Positions 47,195 to 56,625 of a stretch of 64,000 nucleotides of DNA are shown here, in pieces. The position numbers and the translations under genes were made by a program. The first letter of the stretch is position 1, and the number at the start of each line of letters is the position of its first letter. The DNA is from Barnesiella viscericola DSM 18177 (lineage in GTDB: Bacteria > Bacteroidota > Bacteroidia > Bacteroidales > Barnesiellaceae). The stretch is taken from positions 1,116,001 through 1,180,000 of the forward strand of contig NZ_CP007034.1 of NCBI RefSeq assembly GCF_000512915.1, in the 5' to 3' direction. The notes beneath the pieces are model-generated. The model saw only the letters and a list, made by a program, of their open reading frames with translations, did not search any database and was not told the origin of the DNA.

Positions 47195-47232
47195 AAACAA
47201 AAAAAGAGAGCCGCAAATCTGCGGCTCTCTCT
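47195..47232 (-). terminator. Terminator of the TonB/lipoprotein operon
   Basis: On the minus strand AGAGAGCCGCA pairs with TGCGGCTCTCT around the loop GATT and is followed by TTTTTGTTTT. It lies 23 nt after the stop codon at 47255. Confidence 0.9.
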
Positions 47233-47254
47233 TTACAGTATGTTTTGCGAAAGA

Positions 47255-48436
47255 TTATTCTCCTACCTTGTAAGCTGAAAGTTTAGTCACAGCAGGAAGA
47301 GAATAGTGTTTCCATCTCGATCCTTGTGCATAAATCACCATTCCAATTCTATCGGGATTTCCTGCTAATTGAGCTTGATTTCTCAAATCCCTAGCAACAT
47401 CGTTATCGTTCAATCTTATCAAGATGCATTTCGTACCATCAGTTTCATTGGGATCATCGGCGATAAACACTTGGCTAGTACCAGTAAATTCAGCAGCTCC
47501 GGCCCATTCGATATCACCGGCAGCTTGAGCCTCGGCAAACGATGCGAAGGAAGTATCTGAAGGCTTGTTCTTAATGCAACCTACAATATAGCCCTTTACC
47601 GAAATAATTTCATTTTCAGCAGCTGCCAGAGCATCAGCTACACTCATTGCTTTCGACCAATCTACATCGGGCGTAGGCTCGGGCGTATCGCCACCGCTCT
47701 CGCCCAAATAGTGTTCCACTTGTGCGCGACCGAAAGCGAAGTCGTCGATGCAATAGGTAGTAGCAGAAGTTCCGCCTTCTCCCTGATAACGGAAACCGAT
47801 GTAAACAACGTCGCCTTTGCCTTCGAGGCTGATGTCACCCGAAGCCACCCAACCTTTGTATTTCTCTTTGGCATTATCCACCAAAGGGCTATTCTCTGGA
47901 TTGGCAATCTTAACATCCAATTTTTCTTTGCTCGACGCCGTCGATTTAGGTTCGTTCAGTACATATACCTCGAGCGAAGCCGTCTCGGCCCAAAAAGCAT
48001 ATTCACTGTAGAACGAGAATACCTTGTTGGCAGCATCTTTCACATTCAAGGCAGGCGAAATCATCCACAAGTCATAGCTCTTGCCGGCGTTCTCGTTACT
48101 ACTGTCATAAGATGTAACTTTAATGTATTTCTCGGTAATACCCGTCTGGTCACTTGTAAATTTAGCACTTTGCCAAGAGCGGTCGTCGCCAATAGGCGAA
48201 ACAATCTCGTGCGTCCAACCCGGGCAGAGGTCATTAATTGGAATATAGTTGTCATTGATGTTGTTGAACTGATAGATGGTATCAGTAATCACAACCGACG
48301 GAGTGGTCGTACCTCCACCACCATTTCCGCCATCCATACCAGGGAGAACATCATCGTCACTGTTCGAGCAAGCGGAGAATCCGGCAACCGTCATGGCTGC
48401 CATAAAAATCCATGCAAATTTTCTCATTTTTTTCAT
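47255..48436 (-). CDS. Surface lipoprotein with anchor-J and DUF6359-like OB domain
   Basis: This is a 393-residue lipoprotein. The signal peptide FAWIFMAAMTVAGFSAC ends in a lipobox Cys followed by SNSDDD and a Gly/Thr-rich linker, typical of surface-exposed Bacteroidetes lipoproteins. Residues ~55-235 form a choice-of-anchor-J-like jelly roll. Residues ~260-390 (MSVADALAAAENEIISVKGY, then TSQVFIADDP) resemble the DUF6359 OB-fold domain found in Bacteroidetes nucleic-acid-related lipoproteins. It is the last gene of a TonB receptor operon, 36 nt after the DUF5689 gene. Ligand binding at the cell surface is inferred. Confidence 0.8.
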   Translation of the reverse strand: MKKMRKFAWIFMAAMTVAGFSACSNSDDDVLPGMDGGNGGGGTTTPSVVITDTIYQFNNINDNYIPINDLCPGWTHEIVSPIGDDRSWQSAKFTSDQTGITEKYIKVTSYDSSNENAGKSYDLWMISPALNVKDAANKVFSFYSEYAFWAETASLEVYVLNEPKSTASSKEKLDVKIANPENSPLVDNAKEKYKGWVASGDISLEGKGDVVYIGFRYQGEGGTSATTYCIDDFAFGRAQVEHYLGESGGDTPEPTPDVDWSKAMSVADALAAAENEIISVKGYIVGCIKNKPSDTSFASFAEAQAAGDIEWAGAAEFTGTSQVFIADDPNETDGTKCILIRLNDNDVARDLRNQAQLAGNPDRIGMVIYAQGSRWKHYSLPAVTKLSAYKVGE

Positions 48437-48472
48437 ATTTAAATTATTTGAGGTTAATATGTTTTTAGGCTG

Positions 48473-49495
48473 TTATTCGGGAAACTCAAAACCTTCGAGG
48501 TCGGCAAAGGGATTGTCGAGCGAGCGAATGGTCAACTGCCACGAACCGGGGTATGCAGCGTTGTCCCTGAACCAACCCACGATAGCGGTAATGTCGCCGC
48601 GATTGTCCGACCCGAACACGGGGAGACGGTGGTCGGCAAAGCGAGCATATTCACTGGTCGAGATGCTCACGCTGGTCGTGTTGCCGCTATCATCGGCAAT
48701 CTCGCGCGAACGGGGGAAGCCGATGTTATACTTCTTGTTGTTGTCGTAGGTAGCCGGAGCAAAGGTGGGGTTCTGCCCATATTTGGCCAAAGCGGTTGCT
48801 ACCCCCTGCCCGTCGGTGGGGAAGGGTACTACCACGTCGTTCAGTTTTTCACCGTCGGAGTCGTAGCCGGTAAAATAGGCATTCTTAATCTTGACAATCT
48901 TGAAATAGCCATACTTGTCCAACTCGGTAATCTGTTTCAAGGTCATCTCCTCGACCACGATTTTCGAGGGGTCGGGGTTACCGATTTTCTGGATATGCTT
49001 CATGGCCAGCGTGTAGGGAATACGACCCGGCTCTTCACGTATCTTATTGTCGTTGCGGTATCCGCGCACACCCAGTTGGGGAGCCTCGGCGTAGCGACCC
49101 AACACCAGGCCGTTGCAACGAATGGCAACTACCTGACCGATGGGGAGCATACCCGACAGACTGCCGGCGTCGACCGACACTTTCAGGCAGGTGTGGTCGT
49201 CTTCGAGACTTTGAATGACAAAGTACTTGTACACGTTACCGGCCCGGTCGTCGGTGATGATGCGGCCCCGCACCACAATGTCTTCTTCGGCATCGATGGT
49301 GTCGATGGTGAAGAGCCCCTCTTTCGTATCGAAATTCTCGATAAGTTCTTTGATGGTCACCGTCTGAGCCCAAGCCTCGGCGCTACCCTCGGGAACGGTG
49401 GCAATCTCCTCGGGAACGGCATCGAACTCTTTTTCACACGCCGTAAACATCGTCAAGGCGAGCAATACGGCTCCGATATATTTCAGTTGTTTCAT
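48473..49495 (-). CDS. DUF5689-domain lipoprotein
   Basis: This is a 340-residue lipoprotein (signal peptide YIGAVLLALTMFTAC, Cys followed by EKEFDAVPEE). Most of the chain fits DUF5689, an OB-fold-like domain seen in Bacteroidetes surface lipoproteins beside TonB receptors: TIKELIENFDTKEGLF, DIVVRGRIITDDRAGN, LPIGQVVAIRCNGLVLG and the GRIPYTL region. It lies 24 nt downstream of the TonB receptor. By position it acts as the receptor's binding partner. The link to nucleic acid or phosphate capture is inferred from the divergent nuclease-like gene at 53045. Confidence 0.82.
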   Translation of the reverse strand: MKQLKYIGAVLLALTMFTACEKEFDAVPEEIATVPEGSAEAWAQTVTIKELIENFDTKEGLFTIDTIDAEEDIVVRGRIITDDRAGNVYKYFVIQSLEDDHTCLKVSVDAGSLSGMLPIGQVVAIRCNGLVLGRYAEAPQLGVRGYRNDNKIREEPGRIPYTLAMKHIQKIGNPDPSKIVVEEMTLKQITELDKYGYFKIVKIKNAYFTGYDSDGEKLNDVVVPFPTDGQGVATALAKYGQNPTFAPATYDNNKKYNIGFPRSREIADDSGNTTSVSISTSEYARFADHRLPVFGSDNRGDITAIVGWFRDNAAYPGSWQLTIRSLDNPFADLEGFEFPE

Positions 49496-49519
49496 ATCTG
49501 TATCTCTTGAATTGTTTGA

Positions 49520-52500
49520 TTAAAATTTGAAACCAATGTTGAGGAACATGTTGAAGCCCCAGGCATAATAGTATTTGTTGGGGAACTTGTCGACCGACTG
49601 AATATCCTTGGTCACGCTCTTGTTGTCGCGGCTTACACGACCCTGTTGGTAACCGCCGGTAATCATGCCGGTGTTGTTGAGGATATTGTTCAGACTCAGG
49701 TTGATGTTGAGCTGTTGCTTGCGGTTGTTGAGGTAGATGAGTTTACCCACCGAAGCGTCGAGCATGAACCCGCCTTTGAGTTTCTCTTGCGAACCGATCA
49801 TCTCCTTCTGGTTGTAGAGTTTCACGATGTCCGAACCGTTACCCCCCGATACGTTTTGCAGCAGTACCGGTTTGCCCGTGTTCTCATCGAATCCCCATAC
49901 CATCGAGGTCTGGCCGTTCTTGTCGACACCGATAATGCGGTAGCCGTTGTAGTATTGTTCAAGACCCACCTCGTTGGGATAGCGACCGCCATACATGTTC
50001 ATGTGGGTGAAACGCGAGGGAGAGAAATCGAGGTAGTTGTTGTCGAAATAGGAAAGAGTCACATCGGCAAACCACATCTTGGGGTGGAAATAGTCGATGG
50101 TGATGCTGGCAGCCAGTTGCGGGCCGTTGCTCACATGCAGACCCTCGGTGTATACCCGCTCGGTATAGTCGGTCGAGGGGGCACGGCCGTCGACAATCAC
50201 AGGCAACTGCTCGGTGAAGAGGTTCATGCCGTTCTCGGCACTCATCGTACCCCAGCAGTTGTTAATGTACTTGTAGCTGGCGTAGGTACCGGCAGCCGAC
50301 ACGGTGAAGCTGTTGTTGAGTTTCACGCTCACACCGGCCTCGACACCCATGTGACGCTTGTTCACGCCCGAGAGGGTGTGGTTTACATAGGTACGGAACT
50401 CGTCGTGGTAGTAACCCGAACTCTCCACACCGTCGCGGAACTCGGTATAGAAGGCCGTTACCCGACCTTTTACCACCGAGGTGTTCAGTTGGTAGGTAAG
50501 GTCACCCGAGAAGACCTTCTCCGATTTCAGACCTCTAATCTGAGTATCCTTCACACGGGGAGCTACATAGGAGTAACCGGCCAACGGGGCACGAGACTCG
50601 GCCAGAGCATTGAACGACAAGCGGTTGTGACCGTCAATCTTGTACACGATACCGGCCTTGATACTGGGATCGACAAAGTAGAGCTGTTTGCCGAAGCCTT
50701 TCGACTGAGCACCGATAACCTCGGCACGACCGTTGCGCATCAAACCTTCGCGTTGGAACGAGGTGTAGGACAACCGGGCGGCATAGTAGATGTCGAACAG
50801 CGGCAGTTTCCAGTCGTTCTGGGCAAAGGCCGAAGCCTTGATCACATGCATGTTGTAGTTGTAACCGAATACATCGCCCTTGCGCACGGCCCGGTTGGGG
50901 TTGTCGACATCGTTTTGTATGATGGTGAGGTTGTCGGTAAAATCGCGCTCGGCAAACTGGTCGATGTCGATCCACTGGTTACCGCCCAGCAGGTCGTCGA
51001 CCGTCTTGTAGTGCATGCCCTTGGCATACTTGGCCTCGATACCGGCCGTCAATTTCAGTTGGCTGTTCAGCTGGTTGGTATAGAGGAAGTTCAAGGGAAT
51101 CTCCATCAGGTCGTTGTGACGACGCTCCAAAATATATTTGGCGCTACCGTTGGGGTTCACCACGTTGTTCGTATAGTTGGCGCTGTACATGGCGTCCCAG
51201 TTGATCTGGGTAATATCGGGGTCACCGGCCCGCCACAAGTCGGCCAACTGGTTGGCCAGGTCCTTGTTCACCTGACCGTAGTAGGCGTTATAGACATCGT
51301 CGGGACCGTTTACACCCAACTGATAGTATTGCCAGCTGGGCAGGTTGCGGTAGTAGTCGGGACGAGGGTCGGGCGCATTGTAGAACGAGATGGCCGAGTT
51401 GCTGTACATGCTGTAATGGAAGCCTACGCCGGCAGCCAGGTTGCTGCGGTCGTCGATTTTCCAGTCCCAGTTGAAGATGGCGGTGGGGTCGTAGCTGTGT
51501 ACGATACGCGAGTTGCGTTTCTCGCCGTTCTGATAGCCCCAGTAGGGGTTGTAGTAGATACCGCGGTAGTCATACACCTCTTGCGATACGGCAGCCGACT
51601 GTGCCCGTTTGGTGGGAGCACCGAAGGTGGTGAATGCAAAGCGGTGGTTGTCGAGCACCTTCTCGGCAGCGAGGAAGTAACCGAACGAGTTGTAGAAGGT
51701 TCCTTCGGTGCGACCCTCGTCGGCCCAGCGGTAAACAACCGACCCGGTGAAGGCCCAGCCGTTGTCCATGATACCGGTCGAGTGAATGGCCTGACCGCGC
51801 AACTTGTAGGCCCGGTTGGTATAAGCGGCATTCACATTGGTACCGGCGGCATAGCTGGTAGCGCGGGTATTGATGTTGGTGGTTCCACCCAGCGAACCAA
51901 AGGCGTAACCCGGCATTTCCAGTCCGTTCACGGCATCTTTGTTGCGCATGGCGTTGTTCAAGCCACCGAGGCTCGAATAGTTGAACCGGCCACGTTCCGA
52001 ATCGTTGAAATTAAGCCCGTTGATATAGGTCGACGACTCCCGTTGCTCATAACCACGCACGTTGAAGCGCATGGGGCTGTACGAGTAACTGGCGGCTTGC
52101 AGATAGATGTCATCGGCAGCCCCCGACAGATACGAGGCCGATTGCGATGAAGAGCTGCCCTCCTCGTCGAACATCGCCTCGTCGAGTTCAAAGATATTGT
52201 CTTCGAGAGCCTGCTCGTTGAGCGACTCGTCGACCCGTTTCTCGTTAAGCGACAGATTCAGGGTATTCGTTCCCTTCAACACATCATAGTCGAGTGTATG
52301 AACCTTGTAATCGGCAGCCGTATAGACAACCGACACGGCCCCCTCACGCACGTTTTTCAATTCAAATTTACCATCGAGATCTGTAACGGCCGACGCTTTT
52401 CCTATCGTCACCTTTACATTCGCAACAGGTCTGTTTGTTTCATAGTCAACAACAACGCCTCTCACTATCGCCGCCTGAACCAGAGCCGGTATCCAGAGAA

Positions 52501-52534
52501 GCAGTGCCATCAATAACCATAGTTTACGATTCAT
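49520..52534 (-). CDS. TonB-dependent outer-membrane receptor with carboxypeptidase-like N-terminal domain
   Basis: This is a 1004-residue outer-membrane transporter. The signal peptide (LWLLMALLLWIPALVQA) is followed by a carboxypeptidase regulatory-like domain (VRGVVVDYETNRPVANVKV, residues ~20-105), then the plug (~150-260, RFNVRGYEQRESSTYINGL) and the 22-strand barrel, ending in GFNMFLNIGFKF with the terminal Phe. The start at 52534 is preferred to 52621 because it places the signal peptide first. No SusD partner is present. Instead two OB-type lipoproteins follow on the same transcript, so this is not a typical glycan PUL. The substrate is unknown; a nucleic-acid or phosphate role is suggested by the divergent nuclease-like gene. 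Confidence 0.92.
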   Translation of the reverse strand: MNRKLWLLMALLLWIPALVQAAIVRGVVVDYETNRPVANVKVTIGKASAVTDLDGKFELKNVREGAVSVVYTAADYKVHTLDYDVLKGTNTLNLSLNEKRVDESLNEQALEDNIFELDEAMFDEEGSSSSQSASYLSGAADDIYLQAASYSYSPMRFNVRGYEQRESSTYINGLNFNDSERGRFNYSSLGGLNNAMRNKDAVNGLEMPGYAFGSLGGTTNINTRATSYAAGTNVNAAYTNRAYKLRGQAIHSTGIMDNGWAFTGSVVYRWADEGRTEGTFYNSFGYFLAAEKVLDNHRFAFTTFGAPTKRAQSAAVSQEVYDYRGIYYNPYWGYQNGEKRNSRIVHSYDPTAIFNWDWKIDDRSNLAAGVGFHYSMYSNSAISFYNAPDPRPDYYRNLPSWQYYQLGVNGPDDVYNAYYGQVNKDLANQLADLWRAGDPDITQINWDAMYSANYTNNVVNPNGSAKYILERRHNDLMEIPLNFLYTNQLNSQLKLTAGIEAKYAKGMHYKTVDDLLGGNQWIDIDQFAERDFTDNLTIIQNDVDNPNRAVRKGDVFGYNYNMHVIKASAFAQNDWKLPLFDIYYAARLSYTSFQREGLMRNGRAEVIGAQSKGFGKQLYFVDPSIKAGIVYKIDGHNRLSFNALAESRAPLAGYSYVAPRVKDTQIRGLKSEKVFSGDLTYQLNTSVVKGRVTAFYTEFRDGVESSGYYHDEFRTYVNHTLSGVNKRHMGVEAGVSVKLNNSFTVSAAGTYASYKYINNCWGTMSAENGMNLFTEQLPVIVDGRAPSTDYTERVYTEGLHVSNGPQLAASITIDYFHPKMWFADVTLSYFDNNYLDFSPSRFTHMNMYGGRYPNEVGLEQYYNGYRIIGVDKNGQTSMVWGFDENTGKPVLLQNVSGGNGSDIVKLYNQKEMIGSQEKLKGGFMLDASVGKLIYLNNRKQQLNINLSLNNILNNTGMITGGYQQGRVSRDNKSVTKDIQSVDKFPNKYYYAWGFNMFLNIGFKF

Positions 52535-53044
52535 TACATCAAAAGGTTTAATTATATACTGTGTTTCACTTTCAAGCCCTGTTTCCACCCATAAAATTGA
52601 AAGAGGGAAAGGAATTTGCAAATTAAAAGATTATTTTTCATTCAGCAAATATCTACGGGAGGAATATTGTGTTACAAACATGTTAAATTGTAATCCCTTT
52701 TCGCCCCTCGGATAGAACAAATTGCAAGCAAAAAGTCCAATATCCTAAATTTCAACCGCTTAAATCTGACACTCTGTCAAATACGCCAGTCTCCTCTATT
52801 CCATCTATTCAACTATAATCGAGACACCCGACTTCTGATTTCATTTTTAAATCGAAATATCGTAATCAGCTCACTATCAACACTACAAAAGGATATTCAC
52901 CGAGAATCACGCCTTCACCACCGCTCCTTCATGCACATTTGTAGCAGAGATTTATTCCCAAAAATTTCGTCGATTTCCCAAATTAAACTATCTTGCAGCC
53001 CATTAATCGAATTGAATATTCAAAAACAAAATTCCACACAAGCT
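52535..53044. other. 510-bp divergent intergenic region (TonB receptor and EEP nuclease genes)
   Basis: The region is AT-rich and holds no supportable gene. Exact TAnnTTTG boxes are absent on both strands. The best matches are CACATTTG at 52934-52941 on the plus strand (7/8, about 104 nt before the nuclease start) and GATATTTG on the minus strand near 52645-52652. The unusual length for this gene-dense window suggests regulatory sites for both operons, but I cannot identify a specific operator or riboswitch. Confidence 0.4.
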
Positions 53045-54106
53045 ATGAAAAAAATAGGACTGTTGCTACTGGCCGTATTCCTGCTCGGCTCTACCGTTTC
53101 GCAGGCGCAAACCCAAAAGAAACACTATGCCATATACGCCGTAGCCTTCTACAACCTCGAAAACCTGTTCGACACCATCAACGACCCGAGTACCAACGAC
53201 GAGGAGTTTACCCCCTCGGGCTCCTATCGTTGGGGCGGGCTCAAATACCGCAACAAGCTCAACAACCTGGCCTATGCCATCAGCAACTTTGCCACCGACA
53301 ATACCAGCCCTTTCAAACTGAAAAACGGCCCGGCCGTGATCGGCGTGTCGGAGGTGGAGAACCGTCAGGTGCTGGAAGACCTCATCAAAACGGGGAAACT
53401 GGCCCAACGCAACTACGGCATCGTGCACTACAACTCGCCCGACGCCCGGGGTATCGACGTGGGTCTCATCTATGACAAGGACCAGTTCACGGTCGAGTCG
53501 AGCAGCAGTGCCCGGCTCCACAGCGAAGAGTTTCCCACGCTGCGCACCCGCGACCAGCTGGTCGTATCGGGTCGTCTGGCCGGCGAGCGCGTACACTTCA
53601 TCGTAAACCACTGGCCTTCGCGACTGGGTGGGGAGAAGCAATCGAGCCCCAAACGCGAAGCTGCCGCCGCCTTGACCAAACACCTGGCCGACTCGCTGCT
53701 GGCTGCCGACCCCGACTCGAAGGTCATCATCATGGGCGACCTCAACGACGACCCCAACAACAACAGTTGCAAAGTGGTGCTGGGGGCCAAGAAGAAACAA
53801 CAGGAAGTTCAACCCGGCGGATTCTTCAACACCATGTGGGAGATGTACGACCGGGGTATCGGCACCCTGGCCTACAACGGTGCCTGGAACCTCTTCGACC
53901 AGATTATCATTTCGGCCAACCTCGTGGGCAAAGACCGCTCGACCTTGAAATATGTGCGCTCCGAGGTATTCAATCGCGACTTCCTCAAACAGAAAGAGGG
54001 CAAATACAAAGGCTACCCGCTGCGCACCCACGCCGCCGGTGCCTATCTGAACGGTTACAGCGACCACTTCCCCACCCTCATCTACCTGGCCAAGGAGGTA
54101 CAATAA
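53045..54106 (+). CDS. Secreted endonuclease/exonuclease/phosphatase family protein
   Basis: This is a 353-residue exported metal-dependent phosphodiesterase of the EEP superfamily. The signal peptide is IGLLLLAVFLLGSTVSQAQ. Catalytic motifs are in order: FYNLENLFD, the metal-binding Glu in GVSEVENRQVL, FIVNHWPSR, IIMGDLNDDP and GYSDHFPTL. EEP enzymes cut DNA, RNA, inositol phosphates or sphingomyelin; this subgroup is often annotated as an endonuclease. It faces the TonB/OB-lipoprotein operon across a shared 510-bp region. The start at 53045 fits the signal peptide; a longer upstream frame does not. It ends in a strong hairpin at 54146-54176. Confidence 0.92.
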   Translation: MKKIGLLLLAVFLLGSTVSQAQTQKKHYAIYAVAFYNLENLFDTINDPSTNDEEFTPSGSYRWGGLKYRNKLNNLAYAISNFATDNTSPFKLKNGPAVIGVSEVENRQVLEDLIKTGKLAQRNYGIVHYNSPDARGIDVGLIYDKDQFTVESSSSARLHSEEFPTLRTRDQLVVSGRLAGERVHFIVNHWPSRLGGEKQSSPKREAAAALTKHLADSLLAADPDSKVIIMGDLNDDPNNNSCKVVLGAKKKQQEVQPGGFFNTMWEMYDRGIGTLAYNGAWNLFDQIIISANLVGKDRSTLKYVRSEVFNRDFLKQKEGKYKGYPLRTHAAGAYLNGYSDHFPTLIYLAKEVQ

Positions 54107-54145
54107 ACCAAACCAACAGAATCAACCATTCGCCCCATAAACACA

Positions 54146-54176
54146 AAGAGCCGCAGCGTCGCTGCGGCTCTTCTTG
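54146..54176 (+). terminator. Terminator of the EEP nuclease gene
   Basis: The perfect 12-bp stem AAGAGCCGCAGC and GCTGCGGCTCTT closes the 3-nt loop GTC and is followed by CTTGT. It lies 40 nt after the stop codon. Confidence 0.85.
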
Positions 54177-54217
54177 TATGCATACCTCGCCCATTAAACT
54201 CTTTTCAAACAAAAACA

Positions 54218-54248
54218 TTGCGTTTGTCGTTCATTTGGCATTACTTTG
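54218..54248 (+). promoter_or_regulatory. Promoter of the BASS transporter gene
   Basis: TTG at 54218-54220, a 20-bp spacer and TTACTTTG at 54241-54248 match the Bacteroidetes promoter except for one base in the -7 box. It sits 27 nt before the ATG at 54275 and argues against the TTG at 54218 being a start codon. Confidence 0.6.
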
Positions 54249-54274
54249 CAACGATTTTCAAACAGGTATTGCAC

Positions 54275-55189
54275 ATGACACAAAAAGCAAAAACCTACAT
54301 GCTGCCCACAGCCATGATTGCCGGGAGTGTGGCAGGCTATTTCTTTCCCCAACCTACAGCTCACTGGGCTACGGTGCTGGCACCCATTCTCATCTTTGCC
54401 ATGCTGCTGGTTACCTACTGCAAAATCTCCATCAAGGAACTCAATATCCGACCGCTGCATATCGGGCTACTTGCCATTCAGATTGTGGGTGGACTCGTGG
54501 TATTCGGTGCCCTCTACTTTTGGGACCCCATCATTGCCGAGGGGACCTTCATCTGCCTCTTCTGCCCCACGGCAACCGCCGCACCCGTCATCACGGGCAT
54601 GCTGGGTGGCAGTGTCTCCACGCTGGTATCGTACAGCCTCATGAGCAACATGGCCGTGGCCCTGCTCTCGCCCGTCATCTTCTCGTTCATGGGAATACAC
54701 GCCGAAATCTCGTTTATCGACTCGTTCCTGATTATTTGCAGCAAAGTGCTGCCGCTGCTTATCCTGCCGCTGGTGGTCGCCCTCCTCTTACAAAAGTTCT
54801 TCCCCCGCATACACCACACGTTGAAAAACCGGCAAGCCCTCTCGTTCTACATGTGGGCCGTGTCGCTCTTCCTCGTGGTAGGCAAGGCGGTCACCTTTAT
54901 TATCGAACAGGGGTGGGAATCGGTGCCCTTCGAGATTGCCATCGCACTGCTTTCGCTTGTAGCTTGCGTCGGTCAGTTCTACCTGGGCCGTAAAATCGGT
55001 GGAAGATATGGCGACAAGATTTCGGGTGCCCAAGGCCTGGGACAGAAAAACACCGTGCTGGCCATCTGGATGGCGCTCACCTATCTGGCTCCCATCACCT
55101 CGATAGGCCCGGCCTCGTACATCATCTGGCAAAACAGCATCAACAGCTACCAGCTCTACCTGAAAGAGAAGCGCGACCGGCATCTGTAA
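54275..55189 (+). CDS. Bile acid:sodium symporter family (BASS/ACR3-like) transporter
   Basis: This is a 304-residue inner-membrane protein with about ten hydrophobic segments and the BASS-family layout. Visible landmarks are the TATAAPVITGMLGG-type region (CPTATAAPVITGML, near residues 108-121), LPLLILPLVVALLL, and a final segment GQKNTVLAIWMALTYL with the family's N-T motif. Members move Na+ with organic acids such as bile acids or pantothenate; the substrate here is not deducible. The ATG at 54275 is chosen because the promoter occupies the upstream TTG frame. It converges with rmuC across a 31-nt gap. Confidence 0.88.
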   Translation: MTQKAKTYMLPTAMIAGSVAGYFFPQPTAHWATVLAPILIFAMLLVTYCKISIKELNIRPLHIGLLAIQIVGGLVVFGALYFWDPIIAEGTFICLFCPTATAAPVITGMLGGSVSTLVSYSLMSNMAVALLSPVIFSFMGIHAEISFIDSFLIICSKVLPLLILPLVVALLLQKFFPRIHHTLKNRQALSFYMWAVSLFLVVGKAVTFIIEQGWESVPFEIAIALLSLVACVGQFYLGRKIGGRYGDKISGAQGLGQKNTVLAIWMALTYLAPITSIGPASYIIWQNSINSYQLYLKEKRDRHL

Positions 55190-55220
55190 CGGTGCGTACC
55201 GTCCCAACCGAGCAACCGGT

Positions 55221-56594
55221 TCAACCGGCCGACTCGTTGTCGGCCGTCGTCGTCGGCAGATTCTTCTTGGCTTTCACCCCCATGCCTTTGAGTTTCTCGA
55301 CCCGGCCTATCAGGTTGCCCGTACCGGTTTTCAGCTTCTTCATCGCTTCGCCATAGGTGGTATTGGCCGTTCCCAAGGCCTTCCCGATCTTCTCCATATC
55401 GTCCACGAAGCCGGCAAACTTGTCGTAGAGTTTGCCTCCCTCCTCGGCAATATCGATGGCATTCCGGGTCTGCTTGTCGCGCTGCCACAAGTCGGCCACC
55501 AGTTTCAGGGCCGCAATCAGGTTGGTCGGGCTCAACAGCAGTACCTTCCGGTCATAGGCATACTGCCACAAGGCGTGGTCGGCCTGCATGGCGGCCAGAT
55601 AGGCCGCCTCGTTGGGCACGAACATCATCACATGGTCGCCCTTGCCCACATAGTCCTGGTAGCTCTTGCCCGCCAGTTCGTCAATATGCTTCTTGACCGA
55701 AGCCAAATGCTGCTTCAAGGCTGCGGCCGCCTCCTCGGGCGTCTCGGCATTCACATAGTTGACATAAGCCGTAAGCGACACCTTCGAGTCGATGACCATC
55801 TGGTGGTTCTCGCCTCCGGGATAACGGATAATCACATCGGGACGCATCTTATGCCCGTCGGCACTCTGTATCGTGCGCCCCTCCTCGTCGCGCAAGGTCT
55901 CCTGAATGAAGTACTCGCGATCCTTTTCCAGCCCCGACTTTTCGAGGATACTCTCCAATATCATCTCGCCCCAGTCGCCCTGAATCTTCGAGTCGCCCCG
56001 CAAGGCCTGGGTCAACTGCTTGGCCTCCACGCCTATCGTCTCGCTCCGCTCGACCAGCTCCTTGATCTGCTCTTTCAGCGAGAACCGCTCACGGGCCTCG
56101 CTGTTGTAGGTCTCCTCCACAGTCTTCTTGAATCCTTCAAGACGCTCTTTCAGCGGATTCAGCACCTCGGCCAGCCGCTCCCGGTTCATCTCCGAGAAGC
56201 TCTTCGACTTCTCCTGCAAAATCTCGTTGGCCAGTACCTTGAACTCGTTGTTCATCTCCTGGCGCACCCGCTGCACCTCCTGCTTCTGCACCTCCATATT
56301 CTCGGCAAGCACCTGGTTGCGGGCCTGCAAGTCGCCCTTCTCGCGATTGAGCTTTTCCCGCTCACGGGTCGAGAAGTCGAGTTGCGCCTGCACCTCGGCC
56401 AGCCGCGAGGTGCAACTGTTCACCTGCGCCTCCAACACGCCGTTGCGCACCTTCAAGTCGGCCACCTCGCGCTCGCGTTCGACCAACGTCTGTTGCCACG
56501 CCTTGCGGCGCGAATCATACACGAAAAAAAATACCACGGCGGCTACACACAACGCCACCAGTATACCTATCCACATTCCTGTCATAATCGTCAC
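55221..56594 (-). CDS. rmuC: DNA recombination protein RmuC
   Basis: This 457-residue protein of the RmuC family limits inversion and other rearrangements at short repeats; its core resembles a restriction-endonuclease fold. A single N-terminal membrane anchor (WIGILVALCVAAVVFFFVY) is followed by a ~150-residue coiled coil. The conserved nuclease-like core (~205-380) has GDWGEMILESILEKSGL, RPDVIIRYP and MVIDSKVSLTAYVNY, then FVPNEAAYLAA. An alternative ATG 9 nt downstream (56585) is equally plausible. It is a single-gene unit on the minus strand. Confidence 0.93.
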   Translation of the reverse strand: MTIMTGMWIGILVALCVAAVVFFFVYDSRRKAWQQTLVEREREVADLKVRNGVLEAQVNSCTSRLAEVQAQLDFSTREREKLNREKGDLQARNQVLAENMEVQKQEVQRVRQEMNNEFKVLANEILQEKSKSFSEMNRERLAEVLNPLKERLEGFKKTVEETYNSEARERFSLKEQIKELVERSETIGVEAKQLTQALRGDSKIQGDWGEMILESILEKSGLEKDREYFIQETLRDEEGRTIQSADGHKMRPDVIIRYPGGENHQMVIDSKVSLTAYVNYVNAETPEEAAAALKQHLASVKKHIDELAGKSYQDYVGKGDHVMMFVPNEAAYLAAMQADHALWQYAYDRKVLLLSPTNLIAALKLVADLWQRDKQTRNAIDIAEEGGKLYDKFAGFVDDMEKIGKALGTANTTYGEAMKKLKTGTGNLIGRVEKLKGMGVKAKKNLPTTTADNESAG

Positions 56595-56625
56595 TATGCT
56601 ATTATGCTATATTTTCAAATCACAT

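Noticed and set aside
49646-52150. 834-codon plus-strand open frame
   Set aside because: It is antisense to the TonB receptor, with the same shadow-type composition.
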